A DNA stretch of 64,000 nucleotides, taken from Perkinsus olseni (Eukaryota > Perkinsozoa > Perkinsida). Numbering within the stretch: position 1 is the stretch's first letter; the number at the start of each line of letters is the position of its first letter. Shown piece by piece: positions 47,040 through 56,721 of this stretch. The translations under genes and the position numbers were made by a program. The notes beneath the pieces were generated by a model, which was not told the origin of the DNA, did no database searches, and saw nothing but the letters and a program-made list of their open reading frames with translations. Location: assembly GCA_013115125.1 (NCBI GenBank), contig JABANN010000036.1, positions 47,924 to 111,923 on the forward strand, written 5' to 3'.

Positions 47040-49163
47040 ATGGCCGTGGGCTTGCCGGAATCACCATCGACAACAAGTCGGTCTAGGTCCAGCGTCGGCA
47101 CTACAGCTGATGCAGGATTCGTACTCGGGACGCGAAGGTGAGCTCAAGACGGCAGACTGGCGGCCCCTGTTACCTCGGAAGTTCCGAGTCGGAACGGTGT
47201 CCTTCAGTGGCCGGACAGAGCAGCCAGTCCGACTGTCCATAGCCCCGATGGTTGACGTGTCTGACCGAGATTTCCGAACGGTAGTCATGGGCATTGGCAT
47301 CCCAAGGGACCTGACTGTTTCCTCAGTTCATGCGACTGCTGAGTAGCAAATGTGAGGTCTGGACGGAAATGTTGGTGGACCAGGCACTGGTCCACAACGA
47401 GGAGGCCTCACAGCACTTGGAGCAGCTCATAGGCTTCTCCGCGCCAGAACACCCAATCGTATGCCAACTCGGCGGCCACGATCCGACCAAGCTGGCAGCC
47501 GCCGCCCGGATAGCCCATCTTCGTGGCTACGATGAGGTCAATCTCAATGTTGGCTGTCCGAGTTCGCGCGTAGCCGGCCACGGCCTGATGGGTGTAGCAC
47601 TGATGAAGACGCCAGAGTTGGTCCGAGATTGTCTGCGAGCTCTGGAAAACGAAGTGAGCCGGGGATGGTACTACCATCATGGTAGGTCGGAGTGGGAGGT
47701 CGAAGCCGTAACGGCGGCGAGAGAAGCATCGGTCTACACTGCGGCGTCCGATGGACTCGTGTGTCGGGAATGGGCTCGGGAAGTAGATCAGCTCTTCCAT
47801 AGTAGTTATATATGTCGAAGTTAGCCAAGCATTCATATTCGATCTTCACAGCGTGTGGGGACGGGACACCACAGAACGCCTTAGCCTGGTTAACTTGACT
47901 TTACCCGTCGGGAGTCTATTTGGCCTTGAGTGAGGCCGCCATGCCAGCGCTCAAGGATTCGCCTCATCCCCGGAATAAAACGCCATATTCGATGCCGCCG
48001 CTAAACTGGCCTCCTTATCTTCCGACTCGACCTCCCTACTCCGACTCTACCGCCAAGCCGATGTCTTACTCGCTGATGTGATATCCTCGAGCGCTGGCAT
48101 AACGGCCTCATTCAAGGCCGAAGAGACTTCTGAATAGCATAGTCGGACTAGCGCTCTCCTCAGGTTCCTTATGTTTCTATTAAAACACGTCTTGGGGTCG
48201 ATGATCTCGATACGGAAGATTTCACCCGTTCGTTCCTCGACACTATTTTACCTCCTCTGGGCAGCAGCCCGGGTGCTCAGCAGCCTTATCGTGTCATCAT
48301 GCACTGCCGGAAAGCCTGGCTGCAAGGCCTATCGCCCGCGGAGAACCGTACGCCACTGGTCTGCTCGAACGGCTCTCCTGGAAGAGATTCGCCCTCAGGT
48401 ACCATTCCGCCGCTCGATTATCCCCGAGCATGCAGAGTTTTGGGCGACTTCGGATCCAGAGTTCGGTGGACCCTCAACGGCGGCATCGAGACGCTGTGGC
48501 AGGCGAAAGACGTTCTGACCAGCGACCTATCCCCGGCCAATCTCGAAGGTACTGAGCAGGGCCCTTAGCCCTTGAACCGCGTTATCGTTCGGTCAGGCGT
48601 TATGATCGGTCGGGCAGCCTACAATAACCCATGTATGCTGCATGACACCGACGTCTATCTCTACGGCTGTGATGAGAACCCTGCATCAGCCCAGTCCCGA
48701 GGGGCCCTCCTCGAGGCCTATGCCGACTACCTTCATGACCGGTATCCTCTCGAAAGCGACTCCCCACTCACACCTGGGACCTTCGCGACCTCACTGAAGC
48801 CGGTAATGGGGAGCTGCTCCGCGCCCTTATAATCGTGTATGCTCTCAGACGCTTGGGACGTTTGCGAACAAGTCGGGCAATAGGGCTTACCGACAGGCCG
48901 TCGATAGTCTCATCAAGGCCCATAAGCGCAGCGGGGAGGTCGGCCCGGGGGATGTTATCAGAATGGCGATGAGGGAGATGCCCGAAGACGTACTTTGGGA
49001 GCCACTGCCTTCCACAGTCGACATTGAAGAGGCTGAAAGGGCGGAGCGTGAACGGATGGCCGATTGGCAGCGCGATGAGTTAGAGCGTCGACGAGTACAG
49101 TACGCCAAGAAAGAGGCTACTCAACGGGCCCGGCTGGAGGCCGCCAAGGCTGTAAATAGCTGA
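47040..49163 (+). CDS. DusA-type tRNA-dihydrouridine synthase
   Basis: FMN-dependent enzyme reducing uridine in the tRNA D-loop. Start MAVGLPESP at 47040; after one intron SIAPMVDVSDRDFR, joined across a 46-bp intron (47281-47326) to FMRLLSS..WTEMLVDQAL; then PIVCQLGGHDP, GYDEVNLNVGCPSSRV (active-site Cys in the conserved NVGCPS), a 510-bp intron, VPYVSIKTRLGVDD, MHCRKAWLQGLSPAENR (matches bacterial DusA HARKAWLQGLSPKENR), PPLDYPRACRVL, WTLNGGIETL and GVMIGRAAYNNP. Order and motifs fit DusA rather than the eukaryotic Dus1-4 types, suggesting organelle or bacterial ancestry. The 3' end is a charged helix (ERRRVQYAKKEATQRARLEA). Its last codons recur in the duplicated block at 54.2 kb. Confidence 0.9.
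47922..48119. repeat. 31-bp terminal inverted repeats inside a Dus intron
   Basis: Arms at 47922-47952 and 48089-48119 match as inverted repeats with three mismatches in 31 bp and a 136-bp middle. Outside the arms the similarity continues weakly for about 10 bp. The host intron (about 510 bp) is ten times longer than most here, so this looks like a small inserted element with inverted ends (MITE- or introner-like). Confidence 0.85.
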
Positions 49164-51072
49164 ACGTATAATACGGCTAGTTCCTTGTGTAGCCGAGCCG
49201 CAACACCATTACTGTTATTACTGTCCTCTCGTGTGTGTCGTGTGAGTGGACCCAAGGTGGGCAGCAAGAAGCCTGTTGCATGAGTATCATCAGTACCGCC
49301 TCATCACCGTAGCTGTTCTAGTGGCGTAGCGATCAGTTCTAGTTGAGCCCCCCCCACTTGGATGTCTCTATTGCAATGCCCTTACTGCCACGCCAAGCTG
49401 CAGAGCCCATCCTGCAGGGCGCCGGTGCTCTGCGATGCGAAGACATCAACTCCGCCCATCCGGCACCAACCCTCTCGAGGCTTGCCTCTGCTCACTCGAG
49501 AATCGAGGCTAGCCAATCGTCAATGGCTTTCGCGGAGTCGCCCTTCCGCTGCTGCCAGGAGTAGCAACTCCCTACCGGGTCCTCCGGTCAGACGCTCAGA
49601 GTTGTCCTTCGATGCAGAGTCCACATTCGTCTACGTCACTCCCCGCAAGGCGTCAAGGCGCGGCGCGGCAACATTTTAGTCCTTCTGTGTGGAGCCAGCC
49701 TTCACGCGCATTGAAACTGCCACTCCCATGCTCGATGTTTCCAGCTCGTGTTGTCTTGTCGTTCCCTGTCGGTGTTATCGTCCAATCGTCGTCCCGTCAG
49801 TTTGATGGTTTCCCCCTCACTCTCGCCACCATCATGGATGTAGGGATGGACTTGCTATTCCTCCATCCCCGAGGTGGCGCCACCAACCTCGGCCATGTCA
49901 TCGACGGCGTGGCGACCGGCGGCAGATCTCCATCACAGCACTGGGCTAGACTTCCCGTTAGCTCCAGCTCAGCTCTTGGTGCGAACTACATCGGCCTCCT
50001 CATGATACCAATCGTCATCCTCCTGGCCGCGATGCGTTCATCCGTTCGCAAGGGCGGAGCGAAGGCCTGCGCTCCGGTGGAGTCCCACTCGTCCAAGAAG
50101 CAGATCAGTGCAGTTTGCGGCAGCGTACAAGGAGATGGCGACCCTTATTGTCGAGCCGGTGACCGGGAACTGACGCTGAAGGTTCCTGCTGGCATCGAGG
50201 AGCGGCTCGAGCTACGCAGAGACTCGACGTTTCCCGACATGTCCGTCGTGCTCGAGGAAGGGGCCCGTCTGAGTCTGCGGGAGTATGTCGACACGGGTGG
50301 GACTACTCGGGTGTACCTCGGAGCTGGGGCGAAATTGGTTCACGTTTTGCACCAAACTGCCGGTGATTGTGTGACGGAAGTCGAACACGATGAGGGGTCC
50401 AAGTACAGTCAGACGAGGCTGGTCATACCGCAATCGAACGAAGCAAGGCACTCGACTGATATCAAAGTGAAGGGCCCCGACTGCGTTTCGGACGTCCACT
50501 CGGTGCACGTGGTTGCGCGTGGAAGTGCACACACTGAGTCGGACTCCTACTGCGACTTCCTCTCCACGGGGACGAAGGCGCAGCAAACTCACAGAGCGGT
50601 GAGGCGAAAAGGACGACTCGGGAATTGTGATGATGTATGGTGCAGTTCTCTTCAGGTGCTCTGCGGTCCCAAGAGCCGAAGCAGCTGGAGGTCGACCTAT
50701 ATGGTTAACAAGGTGGCTCAGCAGACAGACGCCAATCAGGAGTGTAAAGCTTTGCTCTTCGATCGTACAGCGAGGATGACTGCCCGACCAGAGTTGAAGA
50801 TCCAAGCGGATGATGTGAAAGTCACCCATGGGGCAGCTCTGTCGACCACTATCGACCCCAAACAGGTTGGTGACTATTTGCCTTGTTGCTCGCCCTGTCA
50901 ACGCTGTTCTCAGTTGTTATACCTCATCTCCCGTGGAGTGCCACGTTCGCGTGCCCAGTGGCTGTGTGTGAATGGCTTCCTCGAAGATACGTTGATGAGG
51001 GTTGATGACCCCGAGGATCGAGAGTGGCTCCGTGAGAAAGTGAAGGAAGCGATAGCTGACTTTGAAAAGTGA
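49139..51072 (+). repeat. Segmental duplication, source copy (partner 54208-56575)
   Basis: From the last codons of the Dus gene, through the SufD leader, to the SufD C-terminus, this stretch is matched at 54208-54930 and 56075-56575. The best part (49340-49780 against 54425-54870) is nearly identical. The partner lacks the middle of SufD and has about 1.1 kb of other DNA there. Confidence 0.88.
49612..51072 (+). CDS. SufD-like Fe-S cluster scaffold protein
   Basis: Subunit of the plastid SufBCD scaffold that builds Fe-S clusters. The core begins near 50.1 kb and shows SufB/SufD beta-helix strands, with DMSVVLEEGARLSL, then CDFLSTGTKAQQTHRA, an intron (50599-50655), VLCGPKSRSSW, QECKALLFDRTARMTARPELKIQADDVKVTHGAALS (signature of SufD C-terminal end), an intron of 48 bp (50864-50911), LLYLISRGVPRSRAQ and LCVNGFLEDTLMRV, the SufD tail. 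Both introns are 3n and stop-free, so the frame reads through. Upstream, a hydrophobic stretch (NYIGLLMIPIVILLAAM) before a Ser/Arg/Lys-rich region suggests a bipartite plastid signal, but the true start is unresolved. The core is shorter than usual SufD, so an exon may be missed. Confidence 0.8.
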   Translation: MQSPHSSTSLPARRQGAARQHFSPSVWSQPSRALKLPLPCSMFPARVVLSFPVGVIVQSSSRQFDGFPLTLATIMDVGMDLLFLHPRGGATNLGHVIDGVATGGRSPSQHWARLPVSSSSALGANYIGLLMIPIVILLAAMRSSVRKGGAKACAPVESHSSKKQISAVCGSVQGDGDPYCRAGDRELTLKVPAGIEERLELRRDSTFPDMSVVLEEGARLSLREYVDTGGTTRVYLGAGAKLVHVLHQTAGDCVTEVEHDEGSKYSQTRLVIPQSNEARHSTDIKVKGPDCVSDVHSVHVVARGSAHTESDSYCDFLSTGTKAQQTHRAVRRKGRLGNCDDVWCSSLQVLCGPKSRSSWRSTYMVNKVAQQTDANQECKALLFDRTARMTARPELKIQADDVKVTHGAALSTTIDPKQVGDYLPCCSPCQRCSQLLYLISRGVPRSRAQWLCVNGFLEDTLMRVDDPEDREWLREKVKEAIADFEK

Positions 51073-52403
51073 CATTTTCTGACCGACGCATTGAAAGCTC
51101 TTTCGTTGTCAGTCAGCACCTCTGCCTAGGGTCTTTATACTCGAGTGGTAGTGGTATACTCACGCGTCCATCTTATGAATTCATCGCTAGCGAAGCAAAA
51201 GGGCCATGGAGCATTTCCATCGGAAATCTTCAACAAGTGATGCGCGATGTCGCTTGCTTTCTTGCGATCCCTTCGAGGCCCGAAGTTCGAGCGCTCCAGA
51301 GGATTTTCCGCAACAGTATCAGCTTGTTGTTAAGACTGGAGCGTGACAGTATATTACTACGCAGTATCGTGCTCGCAGGAGGTCATCGAACGAGTTCAGC
51401 TGTATTCGCGCCTCCGTCGAATGGCCCAGAATATCAGTGGCCAAAGTACCGCGATATTTCTCGCATCCCCGTCCGTATACTCTCTTCTTGTGTAAGGAAG
51501 GCCGCAGGCTTTACTGAGAGTGAAACCATCGCGGCAGGGGATGCACTACTCAAGCTAGTCGTTTCCCATGATGATGCTAGTTCTAGCTGCGTTATAATCA
51601 CCAATTTGTAAAGTGGTGATCTCAACATGGGAGTTGCTGAGAGTGGTGCTGCGGAGACCTTCCACCTGCCTTCCTTATCCATGCCTTCATGCTATGTCGG
51701 CGCGAGTGGGTCAGTGATATTTTGTGTGACCCGCCCGTCATCTTCGTGGAAGGAATTCAACCCTCCCGCCCTCAACCTTAACCGAGTCTGCGGGTGAGCC
51801 CTTACGGGGTCTCAGGCTGTACGAGTCCAGTATTAGGGTGCATACGTGGTGGCACGTCAAGGACTTTGGTGCGACGACTAGCGGGCCAGCGTTGTTTACT
51901 GGCCTGTTCTCTTTGATGGGCACGTGGCAGATGACCTGTTCAAGTATGCCATGAGCGTCCTTATCTCCTAGTCCCCGCAGTCAGAGGTTCCAACCTCCTT
52001 CAAAGGTCTGACCCACTAATATAGCCATCAACGTGCTCTGGACGAACGAAGTTGATGGCGCGGCCATAGAACTCGTTCACTATGGATGGCCCATCATCAT
52101 TGGCAGTTGCACGGAACCAGAAACTTGATGTCTCATAGAACACCTTCATTTGTTCTCTTCCCTGTAATTCATCTTCTTCTCTCTCTTTGTACTTCGTCAT
52201 ATATGAGAGCTGCGTTTGTGACATCTAACCCGCATACTCTTCAGCGGTGGGACCTCCCGGCTATGCCCTGATTCCGGGGACTTCAAGATGTTGATACTTC
52301 CGAGCGGTGAAAGTCCCTTGCCCTGCGTACATTCGGACGCATCGTCCATCTGAGGTGGGAGCCAGTTGAGCTACGCTTGTTGGTCAGTCATCCTGAGTTC
52401 TCC
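51073..52403. other. Spacer downstream of SufD, with possible unknown exon
   Basis: No domain recognised. A minus-strand open stretch at 52000-52224 reads protein-like (MKVFYETSSFWFRA, IVNEFYGRAINFV), and a plus frame at about 51815-51935 reads HTWWHVKDFG; neither has a clear gene context. A long plus frame at 51069-51611 may be chance. Confidence 0.35.
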
Positions 52404-53777
52404 TATGTTCCGGCAAATTCCCCTCGTGCGTTTCCTCAACATTGCCGCTTCATTGGCATTATGTTACGGTCTGAGATCATTTAACTCAGAGTCTCTGAGC
52501 AGGCATAACATGACCCTTACGTATGACGAGGGAACGGCAAGGGTAAACCGTGCTCGTTGTCCTTGCTGCTTGAGGGATATCTTGCTCTGTGTCACAAGAT
52601 AGTGAGTAACTATGAGTGACCTTCGACTTCTATTGTTCCCTGTTACGCGGCCTCTCTTGCAGACTGCCTTTGGATTTCTTGAAACGTTTGAGACGATCAA
52701 CCCCGTGTTATCGACGTGGCTCAGACAGAATATCCTAAAGGGTAAGGCGCCAACAGATAACTTGAGAATGATCACGCTGGAGGGCCGTTATCCATTCAAC
52801 TGTTTTACATGCTCTTATTCTCAGGAAGGAGGACCCGCTCAAATTCGCTTTCATCGCTGACGAATATGAATTGCGAGCATTTGACAATCCATTCATAAAA
52901 GAAATCGCGAGAACGGCCGATGGTACAACGGTGAGCCCTCCCCCACTCAAGGCACATCTGCTGCGCGAGTTGGGCTCCGAAGTTCTGGAGGGATACATAG
53001 ATAAGTTCAATCATAACAGAGTGCTATACTGCAAGTTAGGGGCATTTTCGAGAGGCTGGAACTTGCCGAAGTTCGCTGAAGTTAGACTTATGGTGAGGTT
53101 GGATGCTGGCCAGCTGTGAATACGACTTATCTTACAGTTTCTTGCCGACTTCGAGGCCCATCTTAGCAGGAAGAGCTCGAACGATCCCTTCGTGCTTAAA
53201 GCAATGAAGGCAGAGATTCTTGAGCAGGACCCTGGAGCTGGATGGTAGGTCTAATGATACGCCGAGCTTCGCTTTTCTCGACCTCGAAGTCGACAGGGCT
53301 ACTCCCTCCCCTCTCTTGGGCGAGCACCCATTTTGGCAACAGCCCCCAGGGCCGCCCACATGGAGAATTGGATCGTCCTACGGCCTAGAATTTCCTGGCG
53401 ATGTTGCTCGTGGATAGTTTTGGCCACAGCGTCAGAGATTAAGCTATTCTGGTCGTTTGCCGAAGCGATGTTCTTCTCGCTTTTGAATCCTCGGTGTTCT
53501 TTCTAGGCCTGCCAACCCGAAGCTGTACGGTAACAGGCTGCGCGAATTGCTGTCCGGCAGTCGGAGAGCAATACCTTTGATAGGGGAGAAAGCTGAAGAC
53601 ACCTGTAGAAGGCAACTGCAGTTTTACAGTGAGTACATTTCACCGCCTGCACCTGGTATTCACCCTGATACATGGCCCCTGCTGAAGAGAATGCACCCTA
53701 GGAGCATGGGCACTCCGCAGCATGTTAAGAATATTTTCAATTGGCTGACGAATGGGACTATGAAGCCCAGAGACTAA
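52404..53777 (+). CDS. Secreted lineage-specific family, copy R1
   Basis: Five-exon layout. Exon 1 (52404-52542): signal peptide MFRQIPLVRFLNIAASLALC and LTYDEGTAR. Exon 2 (about 52664-52737) corresponds to TVIG..VIDV, but its two halves (TAFGFLET and RVIDVAQTEYP) lie in different frames, so this copy has a frameshift there, or the reading is a sequence error. Exon 3: FAFIADEYELRAF, PPPLKAHLLREL. Exon 4: HLSRKSSNDPFVLKAMKAEI. Exon 5: NPKLYGNRLRELL, EDTCRRQLQFYSEYISPP, PDTW, FNWLTNGTM and stop at 53775-53777. Introns are GT-AG. Function unknown; likely secreted. Confidence 0.78.
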
Positions 53778-54207
53778 CTTCGTGCCTCATGTGCCCGGTG
53801 CTACTTGAGAGGTTTTCTCGAGCAGCGTGGGGGGCTTTTTCTCTCTTTCGGCCATAATTTGAGAGTCCATGCGAGTAATTCTTTCCTCGCGAACAAAAAT
53901 ATGCTGTGCTGTTGCCCATGTGTGTTCTCGGCTGTTCTCATGAAAAGGATTGATGTTGCTCCAAGATCGATGAAGATTGTTGCGTTTCAGTAGTGTACTA
54001 CCATTCTTGCAACTTTGCCTGAGACAGCTTCCGAGACAGTCTGAATTTGGGCCTAGACCGGAAATTCAGAGTTTTTGCCACCAAGGGCGCAACCTCATAC
54101 GAAAATGAATCATTGAATCAAATGAATCAATGAAAATGCATTTTTTCGAGGAGTGGCGCGTTTTAGGAAGACCAATAAGACTGGCCACGCGGGTTTGAAT
54201 GGTAGCC
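53778..54207. other. Spacer
   Basis: 430 bp between copy R1 and the duplicated SufD block. Includes short direct repeats of gaatcaatgaatg type near 54105-54135. No gene seen. Confidence 0.5.
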
Positions 54208-54930
54208 GCCAAGGCTGTTAATAGTTGGACGTGCCTGCCGGCTGTTACATTATATAGCGGAGGAGCACCGCTGCTGCGATCCCCGTCATCACATGTGTGT
54301 TTTGCTGATGGACCCGAGAGGGGCAACTGAATAAGTATCATCAGTACCGCTTCATGATGAAGCCTTCATCACCGCATCTCCGGCAGTGGCGTACCGGCCA
54401 GCTTGGTAGGTGGAGGTATCCTCTAGTTGAGCCCCCCTCCACTTGGATGTCTCTATCGTAATGCCCTTACTGCCACGCCAAGCTGCAGAGCTCATCATGC
54501 AAAGCGCCGGTCCTCTGCGACGCGAAGACATCAACTCCGCCCATCCGGGCCAAACCCTCTCGAGGCTTGCCTCTGCTCACTCGGGAAGCGAGGCTAGCCG
54601 ATCGTCAATGGGTTTCGTGGAGTCGCTCTTCCGCTGCTGCCAGGAGTAGCAACTCCCTACCGGGTCGTCCGGTCAGACGCTCAGAGTTGCCCTTCCATGC
54701 GATCTCAACTACTTCACTCTCCGCAAGGCGTCAAGGCGCGGCGCGGCGACATTTTAGTCTTTCTGTGTGGAGCCAGCCTTCACGCGCATTAGAACTGCCC
54801 TCTCCCATGCTCGATGTTTCCAACTCGTGTTGCCTTGTTGACCTTCCCTCTCGATAGCGCTGACCAAGCGTCATCCCTTCACTTTGATGCTTTCCCTTTC
54901 ACTTTGGCTACCAACATGGAAGATGTGTGA
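54208..54930 (+). pseudogene. Duplicated Dus tail and SufD leader (front part of partial copy)
   Basis: Matches 49139-49850. It begins with the DNA for the last Dus codons (AAKAVN, here read with a changed stop), then spacer, then the SufD leader region, nearly identical at 54425-54870. It is not followed by the SufD core, so it is a non-functional leftover or at most a promoter copy. Confidence 0.8.
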
Positions 54931-56075
54931 GCTTACAATCCGACCCCGGTTCCGCCTTAGTTGGACTCTCGCCGATGTGCTCAGTTGGAGACAACGGTTC
55001 ATCATACTAAGTGCGGTCATTGTGGGTGAGTAAAGAGAAGGCTTATCTGATGCTTAACTGTCAAAGACCGGATCGGTATCGCCAGCCGCCTAGTTTGAAA
55101 CTAGGCGGGATGAAGCTGAAGGCTCCAGCCTGAAGCTCAACCTAATCATCAAGCCCTCCTAGCCTCACAGCAGATCAATCAGCAGCAGTCCCCGGTTCCG
55201 GCCGGAAAAGTCAGCTCAAAGACTCCTGGTTATCGTCGTACTTCCGCGCGACGAAGTCACTGTCTTCGAGACTGGGCAAAGCCGAGTTTCCATCGTCCTT
55301 GGTTCCACCCCAAAGATTTCTCGAGGCTTTGTACTTGAATCCATCCGCGCACATTGACTTCGACAAGTATTTTAATAGCTCTTCACCTTTTCAAGGTGTA
55401 GTTCTCGAAGCTAGCAGCCTGGCCGAGGATCTCGTTGGTATTACCAACTGGGTAACCCCGTTTTGGTTAGAAAGCTACTCCCTTCTACTACGGATGCGGA
55501 AAAGAGCAGTGCGAAGCCGATCAAGAATTTCAGTGGCAAATGGTCGAGGGCATTCATCATCAATTCGGTTGCGGTTCTGGTGGTTCAAGAAACTGAGACG
55601 TCCTCCGCCAAGATACCCGATCAACAACGATAGTTCGAGGCTTCGGACAGCAGCTCTGAGGGCGACGACGCTGGGTATATATCCTTCCTGGACATGTTAG
55701 CCTGCCATAAGCGTCTCCTATGGTACGCGGCGGAATATAATTGGTCGGTGGCTGCATGTGTCGACAAGTCTGTTCGACAAGCGATAGATGGTACCTGTCG
55801 GGGTGGTACACGGGAGTCTGGCTCAGTATTATAAGTCTTTCGACCTCTGGTCTGGCAAGGCGTCGGAAGTGGTTGGCCTTGCCATGAACAGCCAGACCGC
55901 GCCGTACGGTCCTCTTCGTCAACCACAAGGTAACTCTAAGACATCTGCCACTGCGAATAGTAGCACTCAAGATACTCACGTCGGGAAATTCTCGTGGCAG
56001 GGCCCGAAGCGTCCGGCTGCGCCTTCTCTTGGGAGAGGCTCACCGTCGAAGATGTCTTTTCCTTTTCTTTCTCGA
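54930..56075 (+). mobile_element. Possible LTR-retroelement fossil (gag-like), inside the SufD duplicate
   Basis: About 1.1 kb of unrelated DNA stands where the SufD core should be. It has protein-like stretches in the plus direction (for example HIDFDKYFNSSSPFQG and LDMLACHKRLLWYAAEYNW) that resemble a retroelement gag-type or leader protein in composition; the family is not certain. It is broken, with several breaks. No LTR pair or pol was seen. A perfect 11-bp-arm hairpin lies at 55086-55108. Alternative: remains of an unknown host gene. Confidence 0.35.
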
Positions 56076-56575
56076 CCGAATTCATTTCGGACGTCCATTC
56101 AGCGCATGTGGTGGCACGTGGAAGTGCGCAGACTGAATGGACTCCTACTGCGACTTCCTCTCCACGGGAACGAAAGCTCAGCAAACGCACAGGGCGGTAA
56201 GGTCACTGTCTATTCATGTCGTAAACATAGTGATGCTCAGGTGCTATGTGGACCAAAGAGCCGGAGTAGCTGGAACTTCCAGGCTGGAAGTCAACGTACA
56301 TGGTCAACAAGGTGGCTCAGCAGACAGACGCCAATCAGGAGTGTAAAGCTTTGCTCTTGGATCGTACAGCGAGGATGACTGCCCGACCGGAGTTGAAGAT
56401 TCAGGCAGATGATGTGAAAGTCACCCATGGGGCAGCTCTGTCGACCACGATCGACCTAAAACAGGTTGGTGACGATCCGCCTTGTTGCTCAACCTGTCAA
56501 CGCTGTTCTCAGTTGTTATACCTCATCTTCCGTGAGGACTTCACGGGAGATGAGACCACGTTCGCGTGCCCAATG
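56075..56575 (+). pseudogene. Partial SufD copy, C-terminal half
   Basis: Matches 50485-50960: SDVHSAHVVARGSA, CDFLSTGTKAQQTHRA, VLCGPKSRSSW, ECKALLLDRTARMTARPELKIQADDVKVTHGAALS and the same 48-bp intron position. The intron near 56200 has different sequence. The frame shifts after SSW. The C-terminal tail is lost: just after LLYLI a palindrome (56522-56554) is inserted and the sequence joins a piece of the secreted family at about 56575. Confidence 0.85.
56522..56554. repeat. 14-bp-arm palindrome absent from the paralogous SufD site
   Basis: Arms 56522-56535 and 56541-56554, one mismatch, loop ggact. In the source copy (50922-50945) the left arm is present but the right arm is not; flanks on both sides match. 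The right arm is therefore an inserted inverted copy of the left arm. Confidence 0.88.
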
Positions 56576-56576
56576 G

Positions 56577-56721
56577 CAGTAACTACATCTCACCGCCTGG
56601 TGGGGATACTATCCCTGATATCTGGCCGTTTACTGTCAAGTCAAGCTCTTATCGTTTGACCGCTGAACAACAGGTCATTAGTGTTTTCCACTGGCTGACT
56701 AACGGCACTATGAAATACTGA
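56577..56721 (+). pseudogene. Secreted family fragment R2 (C-terminal end) joined to SufD copy
   Basis: Encodes SNYISPPGG, TIPDIWPFTVKSSSY, VFHWLTNGTMKY and a stop at 56719-56721, nearly the same as the last exon of copy R5. It begins right at the break in the SufD copy and lacks all earlier exons. Confidence 0.82.

Noticed and set aside
50212-50901. 229-residue minus-strand frame opposite SufD
   Set aside because: The plus strand encodes the SufD signature; the antisense frame has no domain.
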